A DNA stretch of 64,000 bases from Streptomyces sp. ALI-76-A (GTDB taxonomy: Bacteria > Actinomycetota > Actinomycetes > Streptomycetales > Streptomycetaceae). Where the stretch lies: the NCBI RefSeq assembly GCF_030287445.1, contig NZ_JASVWB010000004.1:620001-684000 (forward strand), in the 5' to 3' direction. A program made the translations under genes and the position numbers. Numbering within the stretch: position 1 is the stretch's first letter; every line of letters starts with the position of its first letter. The notes under the pieces were generated by a model. That model did no database searches. It was not told the origin of the DNA and saw only the letters and a list, made by a program, of their open reading frames with translations. Below, piece by piece: positions 48,089 through 57,100 of this stretch.

Positions 48089-49390
48089 TCAGTGCGGCAG
48101 CGTCACGTATTCACTCACCGTGTTGATGCTGTGGTCGAGCATCTCGTCGGTGAGCCCCGGGTAGACGCCGATCCAGAACGTGCACTCGGTGGTGACGTCA
48201 CTGTTCGTCAGGGGGCCGCTGACCCGGAACCGGCGCCCCTCGTAGGCGGGATGACGGGTGAGGTTGCCCGCGAAGAAGCGTCGGGTGGCGACCTTGCTGG
48301 ACTCCAGGTGCTCGATGAGCGCGCCGGGGGCGAACGGCGCGTCGGGGTGGACGGTGATGGCGAACCCGAACCAGCTGGGATCGCTGCCCTTGGTGGGCTC
48401 GGGCAGCAGGATGTGCGGCAGCCCGTCCAGGCCCTCCCGCAGCCTCGCCCAGTTGCGCCGGCGGGCGGCCCCGAACTCCTCGACCCGGCTGAGCTGCTGC
48501 AGTCCGAGTGCCGCCGCCACGTCGGTCGACTTCAGGTTGTAGCCCACGTGGGAGAAGATGTACTTGTGGTCGTAGCCCTGGGGGAGTGAACCCATCTGGT
48601 GCTCGAACCGCTTGAAGCACCGGTTGTCCTCGCCCGGTTCGCACCAGCAGTCGCGACCCCAGTCGCGCATCGACTCCACGATCCGGGCCAGGACCAGGTT
48701 GTCGGTCAGCACACAGCCGCCCTCGCCCATCGTGATGTGGTGCGCGGGGTAGAAGCTCTCGGTGGCGAGGTCGCCGAAGGTGCCGGTCAGCTGTCCCTCG
48801 TAGGTGCTGCCCAGGGCGTCGCAGTTGTCCTCGATCAGGAACAGGTCCCGGTCCCGCGCCAGTTGGGCGATCTCCCGGACCTGGAACGGGTTGCCCAGCG
48901 CGTGCGCCATCATGATCGCCCGGGTGCGCGGTCCGATCGCCTGCTCCACTCGCTCCCACGAGGCGTTGTAGGTGCCCAGTTCGACGTCGATGAAGACCGG
49001 CACCAGCCCGTTCTGCAGGATCGGGTTGACCGTCGTGGGAAAGCCGGCGGCCACCGTGATCACTTCGTCGCCGGGCCTGAGACGGTGGTCGTCCAGTTGC
49101 GGCGAGGTCAGCGAGCTGAGCGCCAGCAGGTTCGCCGAGGACCCCGAGTTGGTCAGATGCGCCTTGCGCAGGCCGAAGTACTTCGCCAGTGACCGCTCCA
49201 GCCGGCGTGAGCTGACGCCTGTGGCGATCCGCATGTCGAGAGCCGCCTCGACCAGCGCCACGCGGTCGTCCTCGGTGAGCACGGCGCCGGAGGCCTGCAC
49301 CGGGGTGACCCCCGGCACGAACCCGGAGGAGACGGCGGAGCGGTGGTATTCGCGAACCAGATCCAGGATTTCGGTCTTGTCGTACCCCAT
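48089..49390 (-). CDS. NDP-4-keto-6-deoxyhexose 3-dehydratase (PMP-dependent E1 type)
   Basis: This 433-residue protein has the aspartate-aminotransferase fold of the CDP-4-keto-6-deoxyglucose 3-dehydrase (E1/RfbH) family. It keeps the cofactor-contact segment LIEDNCDALGSTYEG but has SFYPAHHITMGEGG where aminotransferases carry the PLP lysine, so His (217/218) replaces Lys. That is the hallmark of the C-3 deoxygenating enzymes SpnQ and UrdQ. It starts at the ATG at 49390 with GGAGG ten bases upstream. It removes the C3 hydroxyl and leads to 2,3,6-trideoxy sugars when a 2-deoxygenation precedes. No dedicated E3-type reductase, 2,3-dehydratase or dTDP-glucose enzymes are in the window; they must be outside it or shared. 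Confidence 0.94.
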   Translation of the reverse strand: MGYDKTEILDLVREYHRSAVSSGFVPGVTPVQASGAVLTEDDRVALVEAALDMRIATGVSSRRLERSLAKYFGLRKAHLTNSGSSANLLALSSLTSPQLDDHRLRPGDEVITVAAGFPTTVNPILQNGLVPVFIDVELGTYNASWERVEQAIGPRTRAIMMAHALGNPFQVREIAQLARDRDLFLIEDNCDALGSTYEGQLTGTFGDLATESFYPAHHITMGEGGCVLTDNLVLARIVESMRDWGRDCWCEPGEDNRCFKRFEHQMGSLPQGYDHKYIFSHVGYNLKSTDVAAALGLQQLSRVEEFGAARRRNWARLREGLDGLPHILLPEPTKGSDPSWFGFAITVHPDAPFAPGALIEHLESSKVATRRFFAGNLTRHPAYEGRRFRVSGPLTNSDVTTECTFWIGVYPGLTDEMLDHSINTVSEYVTLPH

Positions 49391-49536
49391 CGGCTGATGG
49401 CCTCCTGTGTGTGCCGGTGGGGACGACACGTACGGCCGGCTCGCAGTCGAAGCGGGTCCCCACGCCCGTATCGATCGATCGGGGGATCCCAGATCAGCAC
49501 GGGGGCACCCGCGCGGGCCAGGGCTGCCGGGCAACT

Positions 49537-49592
49537 CTAGGGATCCACCAAAAGCGCGGGCCGCCGCCGGCCCGGTCTAGGGAATTCCTCGC
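49537..49592. promoter_or_regulatory. Pair of PimM-like sites between the 3-dehydratase and BAHD 2
   Basis: CTAGGGATCCACCAAA at 49537-49552 (11 of 16) and CTAGGGAATTCCTCGC at 49577-49592 (13 of 16) share the same CTAGGGA start, in the same orientation, 40 bases apart. That is close to four helical turns. They lie in the 266-base divergent region. The second could overlap a -35 for acyltransferase 2, whose ATG is 65 bases downstream. Confidence 0.55.
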
Positions 49593-49656
49593 CCCGCGGC
49601 GGTCAGGCTGGAGTGCCCGGCCAGTCCCCTCCGACCGACCCATCCTGGAGACGCTC

Positions 49657-51015
49657 ATGAAAAGCGGCCCCGCGGTAGGCGACGCCGACCGTACCGTGCT
49701 CCTGCGTGCCGGAGGGGCGGGCGGTGAACGTGTCCGGCTGAGCGTGTACGACGTGGTGAACGGCACCTTCGCCACGTCCCGCACCTTCTACTACCGGCAG
49801 CGGCTGGACACCGAGGCCCTGCGGGAGTCCCTGCGCCGGACCCTCGCGCACTACCCCCTGTTCACCGGGCGTCTCGAACGGGACGCGGACGGCGGCCTGA
49901 GCGTCGTCTGTAACGACGCCGGCGCCGTGTTCACCGAGAGCCACTGCGACCGGCCCATGCCGGACTACGGGCCCGGCCACTCGGCCAGGGACGACCTGCG
50001 CCGGTACCTCCACTCCGTCAACCCCTTCCGGGTCGTCGGGCACGACACTCCGCTGCTGACGGTCAAGGTGACGCACATGCGCGGCGGTGGTTCCGTGCTC
50101 GGCGCCTCGGTCAACCACAGCGTGGCCGACGGCCGGGGATTCCTGGATTTCCTGGTGCACTGGTCGCGCACGCACAGGGGGCAGGACCATGTGGCGCCGC
50201 CGCATGACCGCGCCGTCCTGAACGGTCTCGCCGCGGGCACGGTGCCCGCGCCGCAGGACCCCCAGTACGTGGTGGTCACCGGACGGGCCAAGTTCGGCTT
50301 CATCTGGCGGGTCAACGCGCGTGCGCGCCGGGTGCGGACCCTGACCACCCGGTTCTCCTCGGCGGAGGTCCTCGCGCTGCGGGAGGCCGCACGTGCCGGA
50401 GGCGACAACGCGCGGGCCACGAGCGGTGACGCCCTGGGTGCCCATGTGTGGCGGGTGCTGGGCGCGTTGCGGGACCGGGGACCGGAGGCCACCGAGCGGC
50501 TGGGCATCGTGGTCGGTCTGCGTGCCGCGCTGTCGGAGAGCCTGCCGCACGGGTACTCGGGCAACGCGGTCTCCAACACCACGGCCGCCCTGCCGGCCCG
50601 TGCGCTGCGGGAGGAGACCTTGGCCCACACCGCCGCAGTGGTCCGCGACGCCCTCGTCCGTGTGACCCCGCGCCGGATACGCGAGGAGGTGGCGTTCCTC
50701 GACGCGCAGCGGGACGCGCGCCGGCTCAACCGGGTGCTCACCCGTATGTCCCTGGACGCCTTCGAGAGCACGGTCGCCCTGAACAACGTCAGCCGGCTGC
50801 CGATGTACGCGATCGACTTCGGGACCGGTCGGCCGTTCTGGTTCGAGTACCCGGCGAGCCCCATCCCGTGGACCGTGCTGATCACTCCGACGCCGGACGG
50901 CGAGTACAGCCGGGATGTGCATCTCAGCGTTCCCCGCGAGGCGGCCGAGGCCCTGCGCGCTCCCGAGTGGGTGCGACGGCTGCACCCCCGAGATCACTCG
51001 CTCGACCGCCCCTGA
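49657..51015 (+). CDS. BAHD-type acyltransferase 2
   Basis: This 452-residue paralogue of the protein at 37734-39131 shares ERVRLSVYDVVNG, LAHYPLFTGRLERDADGGLSV and the catalytic VNHSVADGRGF (HxxxD). The C-terminal YAIDFGTGRPFW sits at the place of the BAHD motif DFGWG and preserves DFGxG. It starts at the ATG at 49657 (GGAG six bases upstream). Length is normal for the family (430-460). It presumably esterifies a hydroxyl of the glycone or aglycone with a CoA- or carrier-bound acyl group. Bacterial members are rare compared with plant and fungal ones. It is monocistronic-looking, ends at a strong hairpin, and is divergent from the 3-dehydratase. Confidence 0.88.
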   Translation: MKSGPAVGDADRTVLLRAGGAGGERVRLSVYDVVNGTFATSRTFYYRQRLDTEALRESLRRTLAHYPLFTGRLERDADGGLSVVCNDAGAVFTESHCDRPMPDYGPGHSARDDLRRYLHSVNPFRVVGHDTPLLTVKVTHMRGGGSVLGASVNHSVADGRGFLDFLVHWSRTHRGQDHVAPPHDRAVLNGLAAGTVPAPQDPQYVVVTGRAKFGFIWRVNARARRVRTLTTRFSSAEVLALREAARAGGDNARATSGDALGAHVWRVLGALRDRGPEATERLGIVVGLRAALSESLPHGYSGNAVSNTTAALPARALREETLAHTAAVVRDALVRVTPRRIREEVAFLDAQRDARRLNRVLTRMSLDAFESTVALNNVSRLPMYAIDFGTGRPFWFEYPASPIPWTVLITPTPDGEYSRDVHLSVPREAAEALRAPEWVRRLHPRDHSLDRP

Positions 51016-51025
51016 GCGGCGTGCG

Positions 51026-51053
51026 GGGCCCGGCTCCCGGGGGAGCCGGGCCC
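51026..51053. terminator. Hairpin terminator after BAHD 2
   Basis: Perfect 13-bp arms (GGGCCCGGCTCCC) at 51026-51038 and 51041-51053, separated by two bases, start 11 bases after the acyltransferase stop and are followed by TT. Confidence 0.85.
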
Positions 51054-51364
51054 TTGCGCGTCTGGGCGGGGAGGGGCCGGCGGTCAGGCCGCGCTGGGGG
51101 TGGAACCAGTTCCCCGCGGTCGTGCTCGCGACGGCGCGGGCGGTCTCCACCAGGGCCAGCCGGGGAACCAGGCGTCGGGCGCGCCCACCGCGTGCGTACT
51201 GGTGACGACGGGTCGGCGGCGCGTCAGCCTGCCCGCCGCCGAACCCAGCGGGACGGCGGAGGGCACGACGGTGAGGACGACGGCCATGTGGTCGGGGCTC
51301 ACGTGATGCTCCAGAGGGACGTGGGCGCGGTGTCCGGTCACTTGTCATCGTCCCGTCGGTCCGA

Positions 51365-51418
51365 CCAGGAGATCCCTAGACCTGGAGCCGGTCCCGGAGA
51401 CCTGGAGCCGGTCCCGGG
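51365..51418. repeat. PimM-like half site next to a 20-bp perfect tandem repeat
   Basis: Two identical 20-base units (beginning AGACCTGGAG) occupy 51379-51398 and 51399-51418 head to tail. Overlapping the first unit, 51365-51380 read on the minus strand is CTAGGGATCTCCTGGT, 12 of 16 to the PimM consensus. The element lies 114 bases upstream of the HAD-like gene. The surrounding stretch 51054-51531 holds no gene I can support. Confidence 0.6.
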
Positions 51419-51531
51419 AAGCCGTCATCCTGACCTCCTGAGGGGCTGCCTCATCCCGTGCATGCTTTGCCGAGCGATGGTGCACATTCCCACGCAGGAG
51501 GCGCCGACGATGGCATAGTTGAACCGTGTTC

Positions 51532-52158
51532 ATGTCGGATCACTTGGGCGTCGTCTTCTTCTCCGTCGACTGCGTTCTGAGCGAAGGGTGCGGCCTCACT
51601 CGCCTCGTAGAGGAGCGTCTCGGACTGTGCGCGTCGGAGAGCACCACCGAGCCGGACGGCACGGCTCCCGACGCAGAGCGCTGGGCCGGAGTGTCCGAGA
51701 GCGCGCTGCACACCGAACTGGAAGGGCTTGCGCTGCGTCCCGGCGTCCAGGAGACCGTCGACTGGTGCTGGCGAAACGGACTGGTGCCGATCGCCCTGTC
51801 CCTCACCTGGACGCCGATCGTGGCGCGGCTGGCCGACCGGTTCGGCTTCCACTCGTACTCGGGCCGGCCGCTGGAGACCCGTGAGGGCCACTTCACCGGC
51901 CGCGCGACCCGCCCGGCGAACGCCACCGACCAGTGGAGGTTCGCGGTCCGACGGGCCGACGAACTCGGTGTCCCCCTCGCCGGCTGCGCCGCCGTCGGCG
52001 CATGCCTCGCCGACGCCCAGCTCTTCGGCGCGGTCGGCATCAGCATCGCCTTCAACGCCCCGGACGATGTCCGCGTCCTGGCGGACACGGCGGTGGACGG
52101 CGACGACCTGCGGACGCTCATCCCGGCGCTGGAGCAGCTGAAGGCCAGGACGAGGTAG
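51532..52158 (+). CDS. Degenerate HAD-superfamily (phosphatase-like) protein
   Basis: This 208-residue protein has the size and order of small HAD phosphatases of the SerB type but altered motifs. Motif I reads FFSVDCVLSEG, where the nucleophile Asp of DxDxT is Ser. Motif II is probably IALSLTWTP. Motif IV reads VGACLADAQLFGAVGISIAF, where the first Asp of GDxxxD is Ala and only the second is kept. It is therefore unlikely to be a normal phosphatase. I chose the ATG at 51532 over a GTG two codons earlier. It stands alone on the plus strand behind a tandem repeat. A changed catalytic, binding or regulatory role is possible; the function is unknown. Confidence 0.7.
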   Translation: MSDHLGVVFFSVDCVLSEGCGLTRLVEERLGLCASESTTEPDGTAPDAERWAGVSESALHTELEGLALRPGVQETVDWCWRNGLVPIALSLTWTPIVARLADRFGFHSYSGRPLETREGHFTGRATRPANATDQWRFAVRRADELGVPLAGCAAVGACLADAQLFGAVGISIAFNAPDDVRVLADTAVDGDDLRTLIPALEQLKARTR

Positions 52159-52366
52159 GCCGCGGCCCGGTTCCCCCGCCGCACCGGCCCGCACCGGTGG
52201 GACGGCGACTGCCGTTCCACCGTAAGCACCCGCTCCGGATCCTCTGCCCGGGGTGGGCGGGGTCGGGGGCCGAACGGGTCGGAGAACCCATCACCCGCGC
52301 CGCACCGGGTATGTCGGTAGGGGGCCGCCGTCGACGGGCCGGTGGCAGGGAAAGGAACGAGGGCGT

Positions 52367-53308
52367 ATGCGCGACATCCCCGGTACCGGACGGTCCCGTA
52401 CCGCTTCCGTTTCGCCACTCGGCGGTCGGGTCGCGGTCGTGACCGGTGCCGCGCGCGGAGTGGGTGAGGCCCTCGCACGGCACCTGTCCGACGCCGGGAT
52501 GCTCGTCGCGCTGGTGGGGCGCGAGGAAGAGACCCTCTGCCAGGCGGCGGCCTCCCTGCCCAACCGGAGCGTGTGCGTCGAGGTCGACGTCACCGATGCC
52601 GGGGCCCTCGACCGCGCCGCCCGGACGATCAGCGACGTGCTGGGGCCGGCGAGCGTGGTCGTGGCCAACGCGGGCATCGCCATCGGCGGCCCCTTCGCCC
52701 GTACCCCGGCCGACCTGTGGCAGCGGGTCGTGGACGTCAACCTCACCGGATCCGCCAACACCGCCAGAGCCTTCCTGCCCCAACTCACCCGCACCCGCGG
52801 CTACTTCCTCCAGATCGCCTCCACCGCCGCCTTCGGCTCCGCTCCGATGATGAGCGCCTACTGCGCCTCCAAGTCCGGAGTCGAATCCTTCGCCCAGGCC
52901 CTGCGCGGCGAGGTGGCACCGGACGGGATCGTCGTGGGCATCGCCTACCTGCACTGGACCGGAACCGACATGGTCACCGGCGTCGACGACCATCCCGTTC
53001 TCACGGCCCTGCGACGCAACCAGCCCCGCTTCGCCCGCACGGTGCACAGCGCCGACCAGGTCGCCGACTGGCTGACCACCGGCATCACCCGCCGCGCCCG
53101 CCACATCTACGCGCCGCCATGGCTGCGCTGGTGCCAGCCGCTGAGACCCGCGTTCCCCGCCGTCGTCTCCTACCTGACCCGACGGGAGCTGCGCCGCCTG
53201 TCGCCGACCGAGCTGGCCGCCGACATCGGAGTCCTGGGCGCCGGCGGCCGGGCGGACTGGGAGGCCCACCGGGCCGGCGCCCGCCCCCCTCGCACCGAGG
53301 ACCCGTGA
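52367..53308 (+). CDS. Short-chain dehydrogenase/reductase (SDR)
   Basis: This 313-residue classical SDR has VVTGAARGVGEALARHL for NADP binding, VVANAGIAIGG (NAG motif), catalytic Ser in LQIASTAAFGS and YCASK (YxxxK). It starts at the ATG at 52367. The C-terminal 70 residues (about 245-313), with PPWLRWCQPLRPAFPAVVSYL, extend beyond the core and resemble the tail seen in a group of actinobacterial SDRs. It could reduce or oxidise a keto/hydroxyl group on the aglycone, a sugar or an acyl unit. It is 208 bases after the HAD-like gene and convergent with the PIN-like gene. Nothing in the sequence fixes the substrate. Confidence 0.9.
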   Translation: MRDIPGTGRSRTASVSPLGGRVAVVTGAARGVGEALARHLSDAGMLVALVGREEETLCQAAASLPNRSVCVEVDVTDAGALDRAARTISDVLGPASVVVANAGIAIGGPFARTPADLWQRVVDVNLTGSANTARAFLPQLTRTRGYFLQIASTAAFGSAPMMSAYCASKSGVESFAQALRGEVAPDGIVVGIAYLHWTGTDMVTGVDDHPVLTALRRNQPRFARTVHSADQVADWLTTGITRRARHIYAPPWLRWCQPLRPAFPAVVSYLTRRELRRLSPTELAADIGVLGAGGRADWEAHRAGARPPRTEDP

Positions 53309-53431
53309 GCTGGACGACCGGCCGCGCCGGCCGCTGCCATCAGCCCCGTATGGACCGGATGAAGCCGCACGTCGTGCATCAGCGCCGCTCGCCGCCCGTC
53401 CCGCTCCAACGCCGCCGGGGCCACGGCGTTC

Positions 53432-53581
53432 TCACAGGGCGCGCAGGCCCCGGTCGGCGAAGGCGATCAGCCACTCGAAGCTCTCGTCGATGTCGGCGCT
53501 CCACTGGAAGGCTCCGGCCGCCTGCAGCGTGGCGAAGCCGTGGCACAGGCTGCGGTCCGCGCCGGGCCTCGCCTCCGGACC
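53432..53581 (-). pseudogene. C-terminal remnant of a TetR-family regulator
   Basis: A short minus-strand frame ending at 53432 reads SLCHGFATLQAAGAFQW, then SADIDESFEWLIAFADRGLRAL, and stops. This is the usual end of a TetR/AcrR C-terminal domain. There is no start codon or helix-turn-helix before it; upstream in the same frame lies the stop of the PIN-like gene. It is thus a fragment left from a lost regulator, about 49 codons long. It suggests past rearrangement at this point in the cluster. Confidence 0.6.
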
Positions 53582-54124
53582 TCAAAGCAGTTCGATGCCG
53601 TACTCCAGGTCCGTCCGGTCGAGCGCCGAGTAGCAGTACGACGCTCTCACCGCGGACACCAGAGGCGCCTTCCACTCCTTCGCGAGCAACGCGGAGTGGC
53701 AGGCGGCCAGCACCTCGGCTCCGGTGATCCGGCGTTCCAGGCACCCGGCGTACAGCCGTCCGGCTGCGACTGTCTCCGCGGCGGTGAGGTCGACCACCTC
53801 GACCCCGCCGAGCTCCTGGAACCTCTGGACCGGGAATCCCGTGCCCTCCTTGTGGCTCTGGTCGCACCACTCGTCCCAGCAGGTACGCATGCCGCACGCG
53901 ACCGCGAACGCCACGGCGGGCGTGAAGAGGCGGATCTTCCCCGCCCGTGCCGCTCTCCCCACAGCCGCCGCGTCCGGGGTGTGGCCCACGGCGATCCGGT
54001 ACAGCGAGAACGAGTCGGCCACGGCGACCGTGGCGGTCTCCAGGAAGCCGTCCCGCACAGTCACCGCACCCTCCTCCCGAGACGCGCGCCCGGTGAGGTG
54101 TTCCTTCAGCGACGTGTCACCCAT
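53582..54124 (-). CDS. PIN-like domain protein coupled to the NRPS gene
   Basis: This 180-residue protein starts at the ATG at 54124, overlapping the end of the large synthetase gene by eight bases (ATGGGTGA), so it is translationally coupled. Its body resembles a PIN domain: VADSFSLYRI at the position of the first acidic strand, KIRLFTPAVAFAVACGM, FQELGGVEVVDLTAAETVAAGRL, and ITGAEVLAACHSALLAKEWKAPLVSAVRASY. Several PIN acidic residues look changed (for example the Asp expected near the end of the last motif). No antitoxin gene is adjacent. It may be a non-toxic structural or regulatory member; the function is unknown and the family call is by pattern only. Confidence 0.65.
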   Translation of the reverse strand: MGDTSLKEHLTGRASREEGAVTVRDGFLETATVAVADSFSLYRIAVGHTPDAAAVGRAARAGKIRLFTPAVAFAVACGMRTCWDEWCDQSHKEGTGFPVQRFQELGGVEVVDLTAAETVAAGRLYAGCLERRITGAEVLAACHSALLAKEWKAPLVSAVRASYCYSALDRTDLEYGIELL

Positions 54125-57100
54125 GGCCTCGGTTCCTCCCGTGTCGTGCCGAGCGCCGGGCGCGGGCCGCGCGTTGGCGCTGGGCCTGCTCTCTGGCGCG
54201 ATCCAGGTCGCTGGGCCCGCCCTGTGCGGTGCTCAGCGGTGCCGCCGGGTCGCCTTCGGCGACGACAGCGGTGCTCCGGGGATCCGTGCGGGTCGCCAGG
54301 TGGCGGGCGAGGTCGCGCACCGTGGGGTGCGCGAACAGGTCGACGACCGACAGGTCGGTGCCGAAGGCGCTGTTGACGGCGGACTGGGCGGTGACCAGGA
54401 GCAGGGAGTTGCCGCCCAGGTCGAAGAAGTTGTCGGTACGGCCGACCTGGTCGCGGCCCAGGACGCCGCACCACACCTCGGCCAGCCGGTTCTCCAGCCG
54501 CCGTACGTCCTCGCCCCCGTCCGCCGTCCGTCCCCGGTGCCGGGCAGTGCCGGCCGAACGCAGCACCCAGTGGTCCGCCACGCCGGCCCTGCGGGCACTG
54601 TCGGCCGCCGCGTGGTGGAGAGCGCCCAGGTCGGCGCCGTCTTCCAGTCCGACGCGCGCGGTCAGACGGCGCAGCTGGCGGACCGGGGCCACCACGTGGC
54701 TGCGGACCCAGGGGGCGGTGCGGTCGGCGCCGATCAGCAGGTGCGGTTCGTCCAGGGTGCGGGCCAGGTCGAACGAGCGCAGTGCGGCCGGGGCGTCGAG
54801 CAGCCGGTAACCGCGGGCCTCGGTCAGGGCCGTGAGCCGGTAGCCGCGGCTCATGCCGTGCTCGCGCCACATGCTCCAGGCCAGGGACTGCGCGGGCAGA
54901 CCCAGGCTTCGGCGGTGCAGCGCGAGAGCGTCCAGGTAGGCGTTGGCGGCGGCGTAGGCGGCGTTCATGGCGCCGCCGAAGTAGCCGTTCACCGAGGAGA
55001 ACATGGTGAAGGAGGCCACCGGGTGGTCGGCACAGACACGGTGCAGGACCCACGCACCGCGCACCTTGGCCTCCAGGGCCTGGCGCCAGGCATCGGTGTC
55101 CAGGTCGCCCACGGGGCTTTCGACGAGGGTCCCGGCCAGGTGCAGCACCGACACAAGGGGCACGCCCCACGCCTCGGTGGCCGTGTCGAGCGCGGCCCGT
55201 ACCTGGCGTTCGTCGGTGACGTCGGCGCGGGCGTAGCGGACCTCGCCCAGCTCGCGCAGTCGCCGCAGGGCCTCCGCGCGGCCCGATTGGCCTGCCGTGG
55301 ACTCGAGTTCGGCGTGAGGTGTGCGGCCCAGGATCAGCACTCGGGTGCCGGGCGTGCGCAGCAGATGGGCCGCGACCTCGCTGCCGACGCCGCCCAGTCC
55401 GCCGGTGATCAGGGTGAAGCCGTCGCGTTCCGGCGCCTGGACGCGGGACGGTGTGTCGGGCAGGGGTGCCAGGCGGCGCTCGTAGCGGTGTCCGCCGCGG
55501 TAGGCCACTTCCGCGCCGTCCGCGGCGACCGTCGCCTCGGCCGCCAGGACGGGCAGCGGGTCCTCACCGGCGTCCGCCGCGAGGTCGAGGTGCGCGGCGC
55601 GCAGCCAGCCGAACTCCTCCCGCAGCGACTTCAGCACCGCGCCGGCCATGGCGTGCGCCGGTACGGGATGTTCCCCGGGGTGCACGGCCTGGGCGCCCAT
55701 GGTGACGTGGAGCAGGTCGACGGGACGCTGCGGGCCGGGCCGGGCGGCCAGCGCGCGGACGAGCGCGAGCAGACGCCCCATGGCGTCCTCGTCGTACGGC
55801 GCCTTCTCCGGCGTCCCGGTGCCGTGCGGCCCGTCGAGGTGGAGGACGGCGTCGACCGGGCGCCGGTCGCGCTCCGACTGCCTGAGCAGTTCACGGTGAT
55901 CGGCCTCCGCAGCGGGCCTGACCCGGTAGCGGGCGGCGTCGATCCGGGCGTACGAGGTCCCCTCGGTGACCACCGTGCACAGGCCGCCGCCGGATCGCAG
56001 GGCGTCGGCGAGCCGGTCGGCGAGCCGCCGCGTCCAGGGGTCGCCGCCGGTCAGCACGAGGGTGTGGCGACCGGCGGACGCGGCGGGTGCGTCCGGCCGT
56101 CGCACCCGCTGCCAGACCGGGCGCAGGAACCAGTCGGGGACGGTGGCGGCGGTGCCCAGCAGCACCTGCGCCCGGCGGACCTCGTCGTCGAAGGCGCCCG
56201 CCTCGAAGTTCTTGCGCAGCTTGGTCCGCTGGATCTTGCCGATCTCGGTCTTGGGGACGGCGTCGGGTTCGACCGGGATCAGGAAGGCGGGGCTGACGCC
56301 GATCTCCCGGGTGACCTTGCCGGCGATCTCCCGCAGGGCGCCGGCGGTGTCCTGTGCGGTGGTCTCGGGGGTGAGGTGGAAGAAGAGGGCCAGTTCGTCG
56401 GTGGGGGAGGAGGGATCGGAGCGCACCGCGACCGCGGCGGTGAAACTCCGCTCCACGTGCGGCAGTTCCTCCACACAGGCTTCGATCTCGTGGCTGTAGT
56501 GGTTGACCCCGTTGACGATGATGACGTCCTTGGCGCGGCCGGTGATGTAGAGCTCGCCCTCGCGCAGGAACGCCAGGTCGCCGGTGTCGAACCAGCCGTC
56601 GTCGGTGAACGCCTCGGCGTTGGCGCCCGGGTTGTCGTGGTAGCCGCCCGTCACCGAGGTGCCCCGCACCTGGAACCGGCCCGCCTCGCCCTCGGTCAGC
56701 ACGTTGCCCTGCTCGTCCACGATCCGCATGGCGAAGCCCGGATAGGGCCGCCCGCAGCTGACGAACGTGCCCTCGTTCTCGACGGGTTCGCCGGGCAGGA
56801 CGGCGTCGGTGACCACCGAGCAGGTCTCCGACATGCCCCAGCCCGGGTGCATCACGTCCTGTGGCAGGCCGAACGGCTCGAGGGTGTGCAGGAAGCGGCG
56901 GGCGGCCGACGCCACGACGACCTCACCGGCGTTCATCACCAGTCGCATCGGCGACAGGTCCCAGGCGCGGTCCGCGAAGCGGTGGGACTCCTCGGCGAGC
57001 AGTCCGAAGGCGAAGTTGGGCGCCCAGGTGACGGTGACCCGGTGCCGGTCGGCCAGGTCCATCCAGCGCAGCGGATCCTGGAGGATCCAGGTGGTCGGGG

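Noticed and set aside
51084..51341. Possible small or frameshifted gene on the minus strand after BAHD 2
   Set aside because: Two overlapping frames look faintly protein-like, but neither matches a family I recognise and no ribosome site supports a start.
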